NCBI RefSeq assembly: GCF_003574675.1
Contig: NZ_QOAZ01000012.1
Location: forward strand, 1 to 64,000
Source of the DNA: Azohydromonas sediminis
GTDB taxonomy: Bacteria > Pseudomonadota > Gammaproteobacteria > Burkholderiales > Burkholderiaceae_C
Direction: 5' to 3'
DNA length: 64,000 bases
Position numbers and translations under genes: made by a program
Shown here: one piece after another, positions 28,900 to 36,375 of the stretch
Layout of the letters: each line of letters begins with the position of its first letter
How positions within the stretch are numbered: position 1 is the stretch's first letter
The notes under the pieces: generated by a model
Seen by the model: only the letters and a program-made list of their open reading frames with translations
Databases searched by the model: none
What the model was told of the DNA's origin: nothing

Positions 28900-29967
28900 T
28901 CAGAAGCGGATGTGCGTCGACGCGTTCAGGTTGGCACGCGAGCCGCGCCAGTCGTCGATCAGGTACTTGGTGAACGGCAGGTCGCACTTCTCGAAGAAGC
29001 GCGGCCAGCCGATGCGCTCGACCCAGTCGCTCAGGCGCTCCCACGAGCGCGCGTCGGCCTTGTAGGTGTAGAGGATCTTCTTGACGATCGCCGACGCTTC
29101 CGGCCAGCGCGGCGGGTTGTTCGGGATGCCGGCGGCGACCATCTTCATGAAGGTCGGTTTGCCGCGCGCGTTGGAGTTCTTGCCGCCGACCCAGATGGCC
29201 AGCTTCGAGTGCTCGGGGTCGTTGATCTGCATCGGCGGGCACGGGGGGTAGCAGGCGCCGCAGCAGATGCACTTCTTCTCGTCGACCTCGAGGCTCGGCT
29301 TGCCGTTGACCAGCGCCGGGCGGATCGCCGCCACCGGGCAGCGCGCCACCACCGCCGGGCGCTCGCAGACGTTGGCCACGAGGTCGTGGTTGATCTTCGG
29401 CGGCTTGGTGTGCTGCACGATGATCGCGATGTCGGCCTGGCCGCCGCAGTTGATCTCGCAGCACGAGGTCGACAGGTGCACGCGGTTGGGCATCTCCTCG
29501 CGCCGGAACTCGTCGTAGAGCTCGTCCATCAGCGCCTTGACGACACCCGAGGCATCGGTGCCCGGGATGTCGCAATGCAGCCAGCCCTGCGTGTGCGCGA
29601 TCATCGACACCGAGTTGCCGGTGCCGCCGACCGGGAAGCCGTTCTCCTCGAGCGCACTGATCAGCGGCGCGACCTTGTTCGGGTCGGCGACCATGAACTC
29701 GATGTTGCTGCGGATCGTGAAGCGTACGTAGCCGTCGGCGTAGGTGTCGGCGATGTCGCACAGCTTGCGGATCGTGTAGACGTCCATCTGCCGCTGCGTG
29801 CCGGCACGCACCGTCCACACCTCGTCGCCGCTGTGCGAGACGTGGTGCAGCACACCGGGGCGCGGGCGGTCGTGGTAGCGCCAGTTGCCGTAGTTCTTCA
29901 GCAACGTGGGGTGCATGTACTGCTTGTTGTCGGGAGCGCCGCTCTCGATCGGGGTGCGATGGGCCAT
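28900..29967 (-). CDS. dsrB: DsrB, reverse dissimilatory sulfite reductase beta subunit
   Basis: A 355-residue subunit of the sirohaem sulfite reductase that, running in reverse, oxidises DsrC-bound sulfur to sulfite. The siroheme/[4Fe-4S] binding region is seen as STSCCEINCGGQ and the inserted ferredoxin domain as CICCGACYPPCPP. The length and the N-terminal HPTLLKNYGNWRYH block are normal. It follows dsrA in the usual order. The oxidative type is inferred from the presence of dsrEFH and dsrL. Confidence 0.96.
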   Translation of the reverse strand: MAHRTPIESGAPDNKQYMHPTLLKNYGNWRYHDRPRPGVLHHVSHSGDEVWTVRAGTQRQMDVYTIRKLCDIADTYADGYVRFTIRSNIEFMVADPNKVAPLISALEENGFPVGGTGNSVSMIAHTQGWLHCDIPGTDASGVVKALMDELYDEFRREEMPNRVHLSTSCCEINCGGQADIAIIVQHTKPPKINHDLVANVCERPAVVARCPVAAIRPALVNGKPSLEVDEKKCICCGACYPPCPPMQINDPEHSKLAIWVGGKNSNARGKPTFMKMVAAGIPNNPPRWPEASAIVKKILYTYKADARSWERLSDWVERIGWPRFFEKCDLPFTKYLIDDWRGSRANLNASTHIRF

Positions 29968-30038
29968 GGTGCGTGTTCCGCGATGGATTCAGCGGGGTCC
30001 CGCCGCCGCGCCGGCGACGGCGGGTGCCAGGCGGCGGC

Positions 30039-31337
30039 TCAGGCCGCTGCCTTCTTCTTGGCGTTGATCTTTGCCACTTCCTCGTCCCAGCCGTCGGTGC
30101 GCACGTAGGGGTTCGTGCGCGGGTTCGAGACCATGTTCGGGTCGATGTCGACGCCGATGCCCTCGAGGAAGTTGACGAGGCCGATGCGCTCGATCATCTC
30201 GCCGGTGCGCTCGTGTTCGAGCGCGTTCTCGGCGAAGAAGTCGATCACGCGCTGCGCGAGGTCGACGAGGTTGTCGAAGTCCTCGTCGCTCTTCATCGGC
30301 ATGAACGGCACGACGACGGTGCCCATCAGGTCGCCGATCTTGAGCGTGCGCTTGCCGCCGACGAGCACCGTCACGCCGGTGTCGGTGCCGCGCGCGAGCG
30401 CGCCCGTCATCACGTTGATGCAGTGCATGCAGCGCACGCAGTCGCCGTTGTCGATCTCGAGCGCATGCGTGTCGCTGACCTTGACGCTGCTGATCTTCTC
30501 GCCCTGGCGCAGGTCCTTGACTTCCTTGAGCTGGATCGCCTTCGTCGGGCAGCGCGCGACGACGTCGTTGACGAGCTCGTTCATGCCGTGCTTGTCGAAC
30601 CACTTGCGCGCCAGTTCCTCATCGGTGCGCATGTTGTCGCGCCACGTGCCGATGACGGCCATGTCGGCACGCTGGATCGAGTTCATGCAGTCGTTCGGGC
30701 AGCCGCTGAACTTGAACTTGAATTTGTACGGCAGCGCCGGGCGGTGGATGTCGTCGACGAAGGTGTTGATGACCGTGCGGTGCGCGCGGCCCTCGTCGTA
30801 GCAGCTCTGCTCGCAGCGCGCGGCGCCGACGCAGCTCATCGACGTGCGCACCGCGGGGCCGGCGCCGCCGAGGTCGAAGCCGAGCTCGTTGAGCTCGTCG
30901 AACGCCTCCTGCACCTTGGCGGTCGTCGCGCCCTGGAACATGATGTCGCCCGACTGGCCGTGGAACGCGATCAGGCCGGTGCCGTGCTTCTCCCAGATGT
31001 CGCACATCTTGCGCAGCACGTCGGTCGTGTAGTGCATGCCCGGCGGCGGCTGCACGCGCAGCGTGTGCAGCTCGGCGGCGTCGGGGAACAGCGGCTCGCC
31101 CTTGTCGTTCTTCAGCTCGGTGAAGCGCGGGATCACGCCGCCGCCGTAGCCGAACACGCCGACGGTGCCACCCTTCCAGTAGCCCTTCTTCGTCTGGTAC
31201 GACGTCTCGAGCGTGCCCAGCAGGTCGACGACGTAGTCCTTGTCTTTCGCGAGTCGCTTCAGGCCGGTGACGAAACTGGGCCACGGACCGGTCTCGAGCG
31301 CGTCGAGCATCGGCGTGTCGTGCATCTTCTTGGCCAT
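30039..31337 (-). CDS. dsrA: DsrA, reverse dissimilatory sulfite reductase alpha subunit
   Basis: A 432-residue subunit and first gene of the dsr operon. The siroheme-coupled cluster cysteines are seen as SCVGAARCEQSC and SGCPNDCMNS, and the ferredoxin insertion as CVRCMHCINVM with a nearby ARCPTKAI. MAKKMHDTPMLDALE at 31337 has GGAGAC eight bases upstream and is the conserved start; the longer frame to 31490 runs through the promoter region. The upstream region holds three phased palindromes (31445-31506). Confidence 0.97.
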   Translation of the reverse strand: MAKKMHDTPMLDALETGPWPSFVTGLKRLAKDKDYVVDLLGTLETSYQTKKGYWKGGTVGVFGYGGGVIPRFTELKNDKGEPLFPDAAELHTLRVQPPPGMHYTTDVLRKMCDIWEKHGTGLIAFHGQSGDIMFQGATTAKVQEAFDELNELGFDLGGAGPAVRTSMSCVGAARCEQSCYDEGRAHRTVINTFVDDIHRPALPYKFKFKFSGCPNDCMNSIQRADMAVIGTWRDNMRTDEELARKWFDKHGMNELVNDVVARCPTKAIQLKEVKDLRQGEKISSVKVSDTHALEIDNGDCVRCMHCINVMTGALARGTDTGVTVLVGGKRTLKIGDLMGTVVVPFMPMKSDEDFDNLVDLAQRVIDFFAENALEHERTGEMIERIGLVNFLEGIGVDIDPNMVSNPRTNPYVRTDGWDEEVAKINAKKKAAA

Positions 31338-31444
31338 GCTTGTCTCCTGGGTGGCCGGCGCCGGTCCTGCAGCGCTGTCCCGCCTCGGCGGGCGGTTGAT
31401 CGAAGGTCGGCAAATGCTATGGGCGCCGTGGTGCGCAGCGCTAT

Positions 31445-31506
31445 CACCCGCGTCGGTAGCGACGATAGACCCGATTGGGCAGACCGACACTACCCGGATG
31501 GGCTAT
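31445..31506. promoter_or_regulatory. Three 23-bp-phased palindromic sites between dsrA and the divergent accessory operon
   Basis: Three copies of an imperfect palindrome start at 31445 (CACCC-GCGT-CGGTAG), 31468 (GACCC-GATT-GGGCAG) and 31491 (TACCC-GGAT-GGGCTAT), exactly 23 bp apart. A degenerate fourth may start at 31514. They lie about 108-170 nt before dsrA and 85-146 nt before the divergent gene. The same motif and spacing occurs before tusA and soeA. The pattern suits an activator or repressor dimer array, for example a NarL-type or CsoR-type protein; the binding protein is unknown. Confidence 0.7.
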
Positions 31507-31590
31507 GCGGCGATCCCCCGTGCCGGGTATGGACGCCGCCGGGCGTGGCCGCGCTCAATGCACGCTTCGGCTCGACCGCCTTGCGCTGCG

Positions 31591-31830
31591 ATGACCCGCC
31601 TGACCCCGATTGCGAAGCTCCGCGTGCCGCTGGGCGGGCAGGACATCGAGCTGCAGCAGGTCGACCACGACGCCGGCGGCATGAGCCTGCTGCGCACGCG
31701 CATCCGCGAGAAGAGCCGCTTCACGGTCTTCGACGTCGACCCGCTGACGGCGCGCGCCTGGGGCGAGGCGCTGCTGGCGTGGGCGCGCGCGCAGCCCGGC
31801 GCGGGCGACGCGGGCGATGGCGATGCATGA
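31591..31830 (+). CDS. Small conserved dsr-neighbourhood protein
   Basis: A 79-residue hypothetical protein. Readable core: ELQQVDHDAGGMSLLRTRIRE then SRFTVFDVDPLTARAWGEAL, a small alpha/beta pattern without cysteines, signal or membrane segment. It is the first gene of the operon divergent from dsrA. The start codon ATG 31591 has no clear ribosome site, but the frame before it is promoter DNA. The stop overlaps the Cas6-like gene by 14 bases. I recall similar proteins beside dsr genes in other sulfur oxidisers, but no function is known. Confidence 0.6.
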   Translation: MTRLTPIAKLRVPLGGQDIELQQVDHDAGGMSLLRTRIREKSRFTVFDVDPLTARAWGEALLAWARAQPGAGDAGDGDA

Positions 31831-32485
31831 GGCGGGAGCCGCCGTGATCGACGACGCCGAGCTGCCGCCGTCGACGATGGTCGACGCCGTGTTCCCGCTC
31901 GAGGGGCGCACGCTGCCGCGCGACTACCGGCTCGCACTGGCCGACGCACTCGATGCGGCCGCGCCGTGGCTGCGCGACCTGCCCGGCGCCGGCCTGCACC
32001 CGGTCAACGTCGCCGACACGGCCGGTGGCGACGTGCTGCTGTCGCAGCGCGCGCGTCTGGTGCTGCGTGTGCCACGCACGCACGCCGACGCGCTGCATGC
32101 GCTGGCCGGACGCGAGCTCGACGTCGACGGGCACCGCGTGCGCCTGGGCGCACCGCACCTGCGCGAGCTGCTGCCGCACAACACGCTGTACGCGCACTTC
32201 GTCGCCGCCGACCTCGACGAAGGCACGGGCGGCGACGACGAAGCGGCGTTCCTCGCCGCCGTCAACGCCGAGCTCGACGCGCTCGGTGCGGCGTGCCGGC
32301 GCATCTGCGGCCAGCGCCAGCGCATCCGCGGCGGCGACGGCGTGCTCGTGGGCTTCAGCCTGATGCTGCACGGGCTCGCGGCCGCCGACGCGCTGCGCGT
32401 GCTCGAAGCCGGTGTCGGCCCGCACCGGCGGCTCGGCGCGGGCCTGTTCGTGCCGCACCGCTCGGCCGCGGCGGTGGGCAGCTGA
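31817..32485 (+). CDS. Cas6/Cmx6-like RAMP protein without CRISPR context
   Basis: A 222-residue protein resembling the 'Cas6/Cmx6' family, whose CRISPR members cut crRNA precursors. It has the N-terminal MVDAVFPLEGRTLP strand (about residue 21), the ARLVLRVP block, CRRICGQRQRI (about 160) and a C-terminal glycine-rich RAMP-type loop, GPHRRLGAGLFVPH (about 200-213). No repeat-spacer array or other cas gene is present in the window. It sits between two dsr-linked genes, overlapping the first, which suggests a function tied to sulfur metabolism. The assignment rests on motif memory, so RNA cleavage activity is inference. Confidence 0.7.
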   Translation: MAMHEAGAAVIDDAELPPSTMVDAVFPLEGRTLPRDYRLALADALDAAAPWLRDLPGAGLHPVNVADTAGGDVLLSQRARLVLRVPRTHADALHALAGRELDVDGHRVRLGAPHLRELLPHNTLYAHFVAADLDEGTGGDDEAAFLAAVNAELDALGAACRRICGQRQRIRGGDGVLVGFSLMLHGLAAADALRVLEAGVGPHRRLGAGLFVPHRSAAAVGS

Positions 32486-32533
32486 ACCGGTCACGATCCG
32501 TCCGACCCTGAACCACGACAGGAGACATTCGAC

Positions 32534-32863
32534 ATGGGGTATGTCGTCAACGGCACCGAACTGGAAACCGACGAGCAGGGCTACCTGATCGAGCCCGATT
32601 TCGGCGACGAGGTCGTGCGCGTGATCGCCGCGGCCGAAGGCATCACGCTGACCGACGACCACTGGAAGGTCGTCGAGTACCTGCGCAACGAGTACCGCGA
32701 GCACGGCCACACGCCGAACTTCCGCCACATGCTCAAGGGCGTCGCCGAGATCCTGCCGGGCTGCGACAGCAAGGCGCTGTACGACCTGTTCCCGCTGGGG
32801 CCGGCCAAGCAGGGCGCGAAGGTCGCGGGGCTGCCGCAGCCTTACGGCAAAGGCGGGTACTGA
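32534..32863 (+). CDS. DsrC/TusE-family protein lacking both redox cysteines (RspA type)
   Basis: A 109-residue DsrC homologue. The fold signatures are kept (DDHWKVVEYLRNEY, TPNFRHML, LYDLFPLGPAKQ), but the arm reads KQGAKVAGLPQPYGKGGY. By alignment with DsrC at 27477, C98 becomes alanine and C109 becomes lysine. The only cysteine (PGCDSK, near residue 77) is not in a functional position. Members without either cysteine have been called RspA and proposed to be regulatory. AGGAGA precedes the ATG. The stop codon lies in the left end of a C-rich repeat. Confidence 0.85.
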   Translation: MGYVVNGTELETDEQGYLIEPDFGDEVVRVIAAAEGITLTDDHWKVVEYLRNEYREHGHTPNFRHMLKGVAEILPGCDSKALYDLFPLGPAKQGAKVAGLPQPYGKGGY

Positions 32864-32950
32864 TGGCTCCCCCCCGAAGCGCCTTCGGCGCTCCCCCCCA
32901 GGGGGGCGCCGCCAGCGGGCCGGCGAAGCCGGACCCGCGGCGGCCGCTGG
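32862..32950 (+). repeat. C-rich interspersed repeat, copy 2 (abuts the rspA-like stop codon)
   Basis: About 89 bp with the same layout as 23082-23170 in the opposite orientation: TGATGGCTCC and a C-run, GAAGCGCCTTCGGCGC hairpin, C-run/G-run, then CCGGCGAAGCCGG. Like copy 1 it begins exactly at a TGA stop codon of a dsr-linked gene. The GAAGCGCCTTC and CCGGCGAAGCCGG parts could fold, so an effect on mRNA ends is possible. Confidence 0.8.
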
Positions 32951-33011
32951 ACGGGCGCTTCGCTTCGCTTGCGGTCTGCGTGCGCGCAAGCTCTGTCGGA
33001 GGGTTCGCCCC

Positions 33012-33620
33012 GTGGCGATGCGGCTGAAGACGCACTGGTTCAAGCCCGAGCAGCCGAAGTCGGCCGAGCAGCGCGCGAGCGCGATCGCGTTCATCGTCTG
33101 GCGCGTCGCGCGGCAGATGCTCGACCGCATGCGCAAGGCCGGGTTCGACATCGACGTCGGGCCGCCGTACTTCGCGTTCCTGCGCGAGGTGCTGGTGTTC
33201 CTGATCCAGTGCGCCGACCGCATCGCCTACGCGCGCCAGGCCGGCGACGAGCGCGCCGCGTTCACGACGGCGCTCGTGCTGCGCACCGCCGACTTCCTCG
33301 AGGAGAACGAGGGCGACCTGCTCGGCCCGGTGGCGCCCGGCACGGCGAGCTACCGCGAGCGCTTCATCGACCTGTTCAACGAGGTCGCGCCGCACTACGC
33401 CGAGTTCGGCTACGGCGACGACGGGCCCGACTTCGGCTTTCGCCGCTACCTCGGCAGCCGCATCGAGCCGCTGCTGCCGCCCAAGGACCGCCCGTGGGTG
33501 CTCGACCAGGTGATGGACATCGAGGCGCCCGAGGCCGTCGCGCTCGTCGAGCGCGGCATGGCCGGTGTCTATTCGACCGAGAAGCGCGCGCGCCGCGCCT
33601 CGGCGCTCGGAGCCGACTGA
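33012..33620 (+). CDS. Conserved dsr-associated protein of unknown function
   Basis: A 202-residue soluble protein. Recognisable blocks are RLKTHWFKPEQPKSAEQRAS, the helical MRKAGFDIDVGPPYFAFLRE, then EFGYGDDGPDFGFRRYLG and QVMDIEAPEAV near the C-terminus. I associate this pattern with proteins that sit beside dsrC-family genes in other sulfur oxidisers. No catalytic motif is recognised. GTG 33012 is eight bases after GGAGGG, better spaced than ATG 33018, which differs by two residues. The stop overlaps the next start (ATGA). Confidence 0.65.
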   Translation: MAMRLKTHWFKPEQPKSAEQRASAIAFIVWRVARQMLDRMRKAGFDIDVGPPYFAFLREVLVFLIQCADRIAYARQAGDERAAFTTALVLRTADFLEENEGDLLGPVAPGTASYRERFIDLFNEVAPHYAEFGYGDDGPDFGFRRYLGSRIEPLLPPKDRPWVLDQVMDIEAPEAVALVERGMAGVYSTEKRARRASALGAD

Positions 33621-34570
33621 TGACGACGGTCACCTCGGTGCGCACCGCCACCGCGAGCCCGTTCGACCTCGCGGACGAGGTCGCGTACCGCCGCTGGCGC
33701 GCCGCGAAGCTCGCTGCCGCGCCGCGCGACGTCGACGAACTGATCGTCGACGTCGCCGACCCGTTCGCGCTGACCCCGCGCGAGCGCGATGCGCTGCTCG
33801 AGCGCTGCGCCCGCGCGAACATGGCCGTCTACCGCGGCCCGGCGAGCGCGGCCGACGCGTCGCTGCCGCGCGCGCTCGGGCGCCAGCTCGGGCTCGAGCG
33901 GCTCGACGCCAACTGGCTCGCCGAGGAAGACGGCATCTCGCACATCACCGTCAGCGACCGCAGCGACGGCGACGGCGGGCGCGGCGGCTTCATCCCGTAC
34001 ACCGACCGCGCGATCCGCTGGCACACCGACGGCTACTACCACCCGGCCGGCCGGCGCATCCGCGGCATGATCCTGCACTGCGTGCGCCCGGCCGCCGAGG
34101 GCGGCGTCAACGCGCTGCTCGACCACGAATGGGTCTACATCGCGCTGCGCGACGCCGACCCCGCGCACATCGCCGCGCTGATGGCCGACGACGCGATGAC
34201 CATCCCTGCGCGCGAAGACGCCGTCGGCGGCGTCGCCCGCGCGGCGCAGTCGGGGCCCGTGTTCTCCGTCGACGACGACGGCGCGCTGCACATGCGCTAC
34301 ACCGCGCGCACGCGCAGCATCGTCTGGAAAGACGACCCGGCCACGCGCGCCGCGGTGGCCGCGCTCGAGGCGGTCCTCGCCAGCGACGCGGCACCGGTGC
34401 TGCGGCTCAAGCTCGAGGCCGGGATGGGCATCGTCGCCAACAACGTGCTGCACGAGCGCACCGCATTCGTCGACGACCCGGCGCGCCCGCGGCTGCTGTA
34501 CCGCGCCCGCTACCTCGACCGCGTGGCGCCGCGCGCCGCGCGCGGAGACGCCGCATGGCGCAATGGGTGA
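33620..34570 (+). CDS. TauD/TfdA-type Fe(II)/2-oxoglutarate dioxygenase
   Basis: A 316-residue oxygenase. The iron-binding HxD is IRWHTDGYYHP (about residues 136-146) and the distal histidine is in NNVLHERTAF (about 276-285) with a 2-oxoglutarate-binding arginine in the following RPRLLYRARY. Family members hydroxylate taurine, gamma-butyrobetaine and other small molecules; the substrate here is unknown. It is translationally coupled to both neighbours (ATGA overlap upstream; 16-base overlap downstream). An oxygen-dependent enzyme inside a dsr-linked operon is notable. Confidence 0.8.
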   Translation: MTTVTSVRTATASPFDLADEVAYRRWRAAKLAAAPRDVDELIVDVADPFALTPRERDALLERCARANMAVYRGPASAADASLPRALGRQLGLERLDANWLAEEDGISHITVSDRSDGDGGRGGFIPYTDRAIRWHTDGYYHPAGRRIRGMILHCVRPAAEGGVNALLDHEWVYIALRDADPAHIAALMADDAMTIPAREDAVGGVARAAQSGPVFSVDDDGALHMRYTARTRSIVWKDDPATRAAVAALEAVLASDAAPVLRLKLEAGMGIVANNVLHERTAFVDDPARPRLLYRARYLDRVAPRAARGDAAWRNG

Positions 34571-36018
34571 CCGTCTGGCGCGCCGCGCAGCTCGTCGGCG
34601 TCTCGCGCGGCGTGCTGCAGCAGCGCATCCGCGACGGCGCGCTGCAGCTCAGCGACGACGGCCGCGTGTCCACCGACGCGCTGCTCGCGCTGTACCCGCA
34701 GGCGCGGCTCGAGGAGTCGGGGCTGCTCGAACGCGTCGCGCGCATCAAGGACGAGGCGTTCGGGCGCCGCGTGCGCGAGCGGCTGCTGCCGAGCCAGGAG
34801 GTGCTCGCGCAGCGGCTGTTCGCGCAGACGCAGGAGCTCGCCGACGTGCGCCGCCACCTCGAGCGCTACCACGCGCTGGTGATGGAGCTGCGCGAGACGG
34901 TGCGCGACGGCGACGACGCGCGCTGGCAGCGGCTGCAGCAGCAAATCGAGCGCGGGCTGGCACGCGTGCTCGCCACCGAGACCGTCGACGTGCTCGATGT
35001 GATGGATGACATGCTCAAGGTGATGTCGGCGCAGGTCACGCTCAGGCCCAGCGGCCACGAGTTCACCGTCGAGGGCCGCGACACGCTGCTGCAGGCCGGG
35101 CTGCGCGCCGGGCTCAAGCTCAACTACGGCTGCGGCAACGGCAGCTGCGGCATGTGCAAGGTGCGCGTGATCGCCGGCGAGGTCGCCAAGGTGCAGCACT
35201 GCGACTACGCGCTGTCGGAAGCCGAGCGCGCCCAGGGCTACACGCTGATGTGCGCACACACCGCGGCCAGCAGCGAGCTCGTGCTCGAGACGCTGGAGGC
35301 CCGCGGCCCGCAGGACATCGCGGCGCAGCAGATCACGACCACCGTGCGCGCCGTCACCGCGCTCGCGCCCGACACGCGGCTGCTGCACCTGCAGACGCCG
35401 CGCACGAACCGGCTGCGCTTCCTCGCCGGGCAGTCGGTGACGCTGGGCATCGCGGGCGCCGGCGGCGACGACGTGCACGCGACCCACCCGGTGGCCAGCT
35501 GCCCGTGCGACGACCGCAACCTGCACTTCTACGTCGCGCGCGACGACGGCGACGCGTTCGCGCGCGCGCTGTTCGCCGGCACCGTCAAGCCGGGCCAGCC
35601 GGTCACGGTGTGGGGGCCGCTCGGCACGTTCGTGCTCGCGGAGAGCCCGCGCCCGCTCGTCTTCGCCGCCTGCGACACGGGCTTCGCGCCGGTCAAGAGC
35701 CTGATCGAGCACGCGCTCGCGCTCGACGCGGCGCCGTCGATCTCGCTGTTCTGGCTCGCGACGCGGCCCGACGGCCACTTCATGGCCAACCAGTGCCGCG
35801 CGTGGTCCGAGGCGCTCGACGCGTTCGAGGTCACGCTGTCGCGGCACGACGACGCGCGCGAAGGCGCGCGCGAGATGGCGCACGCGATGCGCGCCGACCT
35901 GTTCGACATCGACTGCGACTTCTACCTCGCCGGCCCCGAGGCCTTCGTCGCCACGCTCGATGCGCAGCTCGCCGGCGCCGGCGTGCCCGCCGCGCAGCGC
36001 TTCGTCGAGGTCGTCTGA
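34555..36018 (+). CDS. HTH-like domain fused to 2Fe-2S ferredoxin and FAD/NAD oxidoreductase
   Basis: A 487-residue multidomain protein. Residues about 1-50 (VWRAAQLVGVSRGVLQQRIR ... VSTDALLALYP) look like a MerR/excisionase-type helix-turn-helix, followed by a long charged, probably coiled-coil segment to about 155. A plant-type 2Fe-2S domain follows (NYGCGNGSCGMCKV, with the fourth cysteine in TLMCAHTA). The rest is a ferredoxin-NADP reductase-type module (RFLAGQSVTLGI, FAACDTGFAPVKSLI, FYLAGPEAFV). It may be a redox-responsive regulator or the reductase for the adjacent dioxygenase. GGAG precedes the ATG. Confidence 0.75.
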   Translation: MAQWVTVWRAAQLVGVSRGVLQQRIRDGALQLSDDGRVSTDALLALYPQARLEESGLLERVARIKDEAFGRRVRERLLPSQEVLAQRLFAQTQELADVRRHLERYHALVMELRETVRDGDDARWQRLQQQIERGLARVLATETVDVLDVMDDMLKVMSAQVTLRPSGHEFTVEGRDTLLQAGLRAGLKLNYGCGNGSCGMCKVRVIAGEVAKVQHCDYALSEAERAQGYTLMCAHTAASSELVLETLEARGPQDIAAQQITTTVRAVTALAPDTRLLHLQTPRTNRLRFLAGQSVTLGIAGAGGDDVHATHPVASCPCDDRNLHFYVARDDGDAFARALFAGTVKPGQPVTVWGPLGTFVLAESPRPLVFAACDTGFAPVKSLIEHALALDAAPSISLFWLATRPDGHFMANQCRAWSEALDAFEVTLSRHDDAREGAREMAHAMRADLFDIDCDFYLAGPEAFVATLDAQLAGAGVPAAQRFVEVV

Positions 36019-36020
36019 CG

Positions 36021-36353
36021 ATGGATCCGCAGGCCACGCTCGGCGGCGACTGCAGCGGCGGCGAGTCGTTCGCGCTGCGCGTGATCGGCCACAGCATGGC
36101 GCCCGAGTTCAACGACGGCGACATCGTGATCGTCGAGCCCGACGGCCTCGCGCGCGACGGCTCGTTCGTGCTCGCGTTGCACGACGGCGAGTGGATCTTC
36201 CGCCAGCTGCGCGGCGACGGCACGCGCTGGTGGCTGCACGCGCTCGACCCCGCATGGCCCGACTTGCCGATCCCCGGCCTCGAGGCCGTGCGCGGGGTGA
36301 TCATCCAGAAGGCGCTGCCGGGACGCCGGCGCGCGTCGAAACGCTACGTCTGA
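36021..36353 (+). CDS. S24/LexA-like single-domain protein with altered catalytic lysine
   Basis: A 110-residue protein resembling the C-terminal domain of LexA/S24 proteases. The serine motif is GHSMAPEFNDGDIVIVEP (about residues 24-41). By comparison with LexA (VTVKRLK), the lysine of the dyad is replaced: the corresponding stretch reads WIFRQLR. There is no DNA-binding domain. The protein may therefore be an inactive S24 fold rather than a self-cleaving repressor. It starts two bases after the reductase stop. Confidence 0.7.
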   Translation: MDPQATLGGDCSGGESFALRVIGHSMAPEFNDGDIVIVEPDGLARDGSFVLALHDGEWIFRQLRGDGTRWWLHALDPAWPDLPIPGLEAVRGVIIQKALPGRRRASKRYV

Positions 36354-36375
36354 CCCCGCTGCGAAGCCCTCCACG

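Noticed and set aside
31514-31530. Possible fourth copy in the dsr operator array
   Set aside because: It lies at the right 23-bp distance, but the halves are shifted (TCCCC-CGTG-CCGGGTAT); kept only as a degenerate candidate.
31817-32485. CRISPR-Cas locus
   Set aside because: Despite the Cas6-like protein, no direct-repeat array and no other cas genes are visible anywhere in the window.
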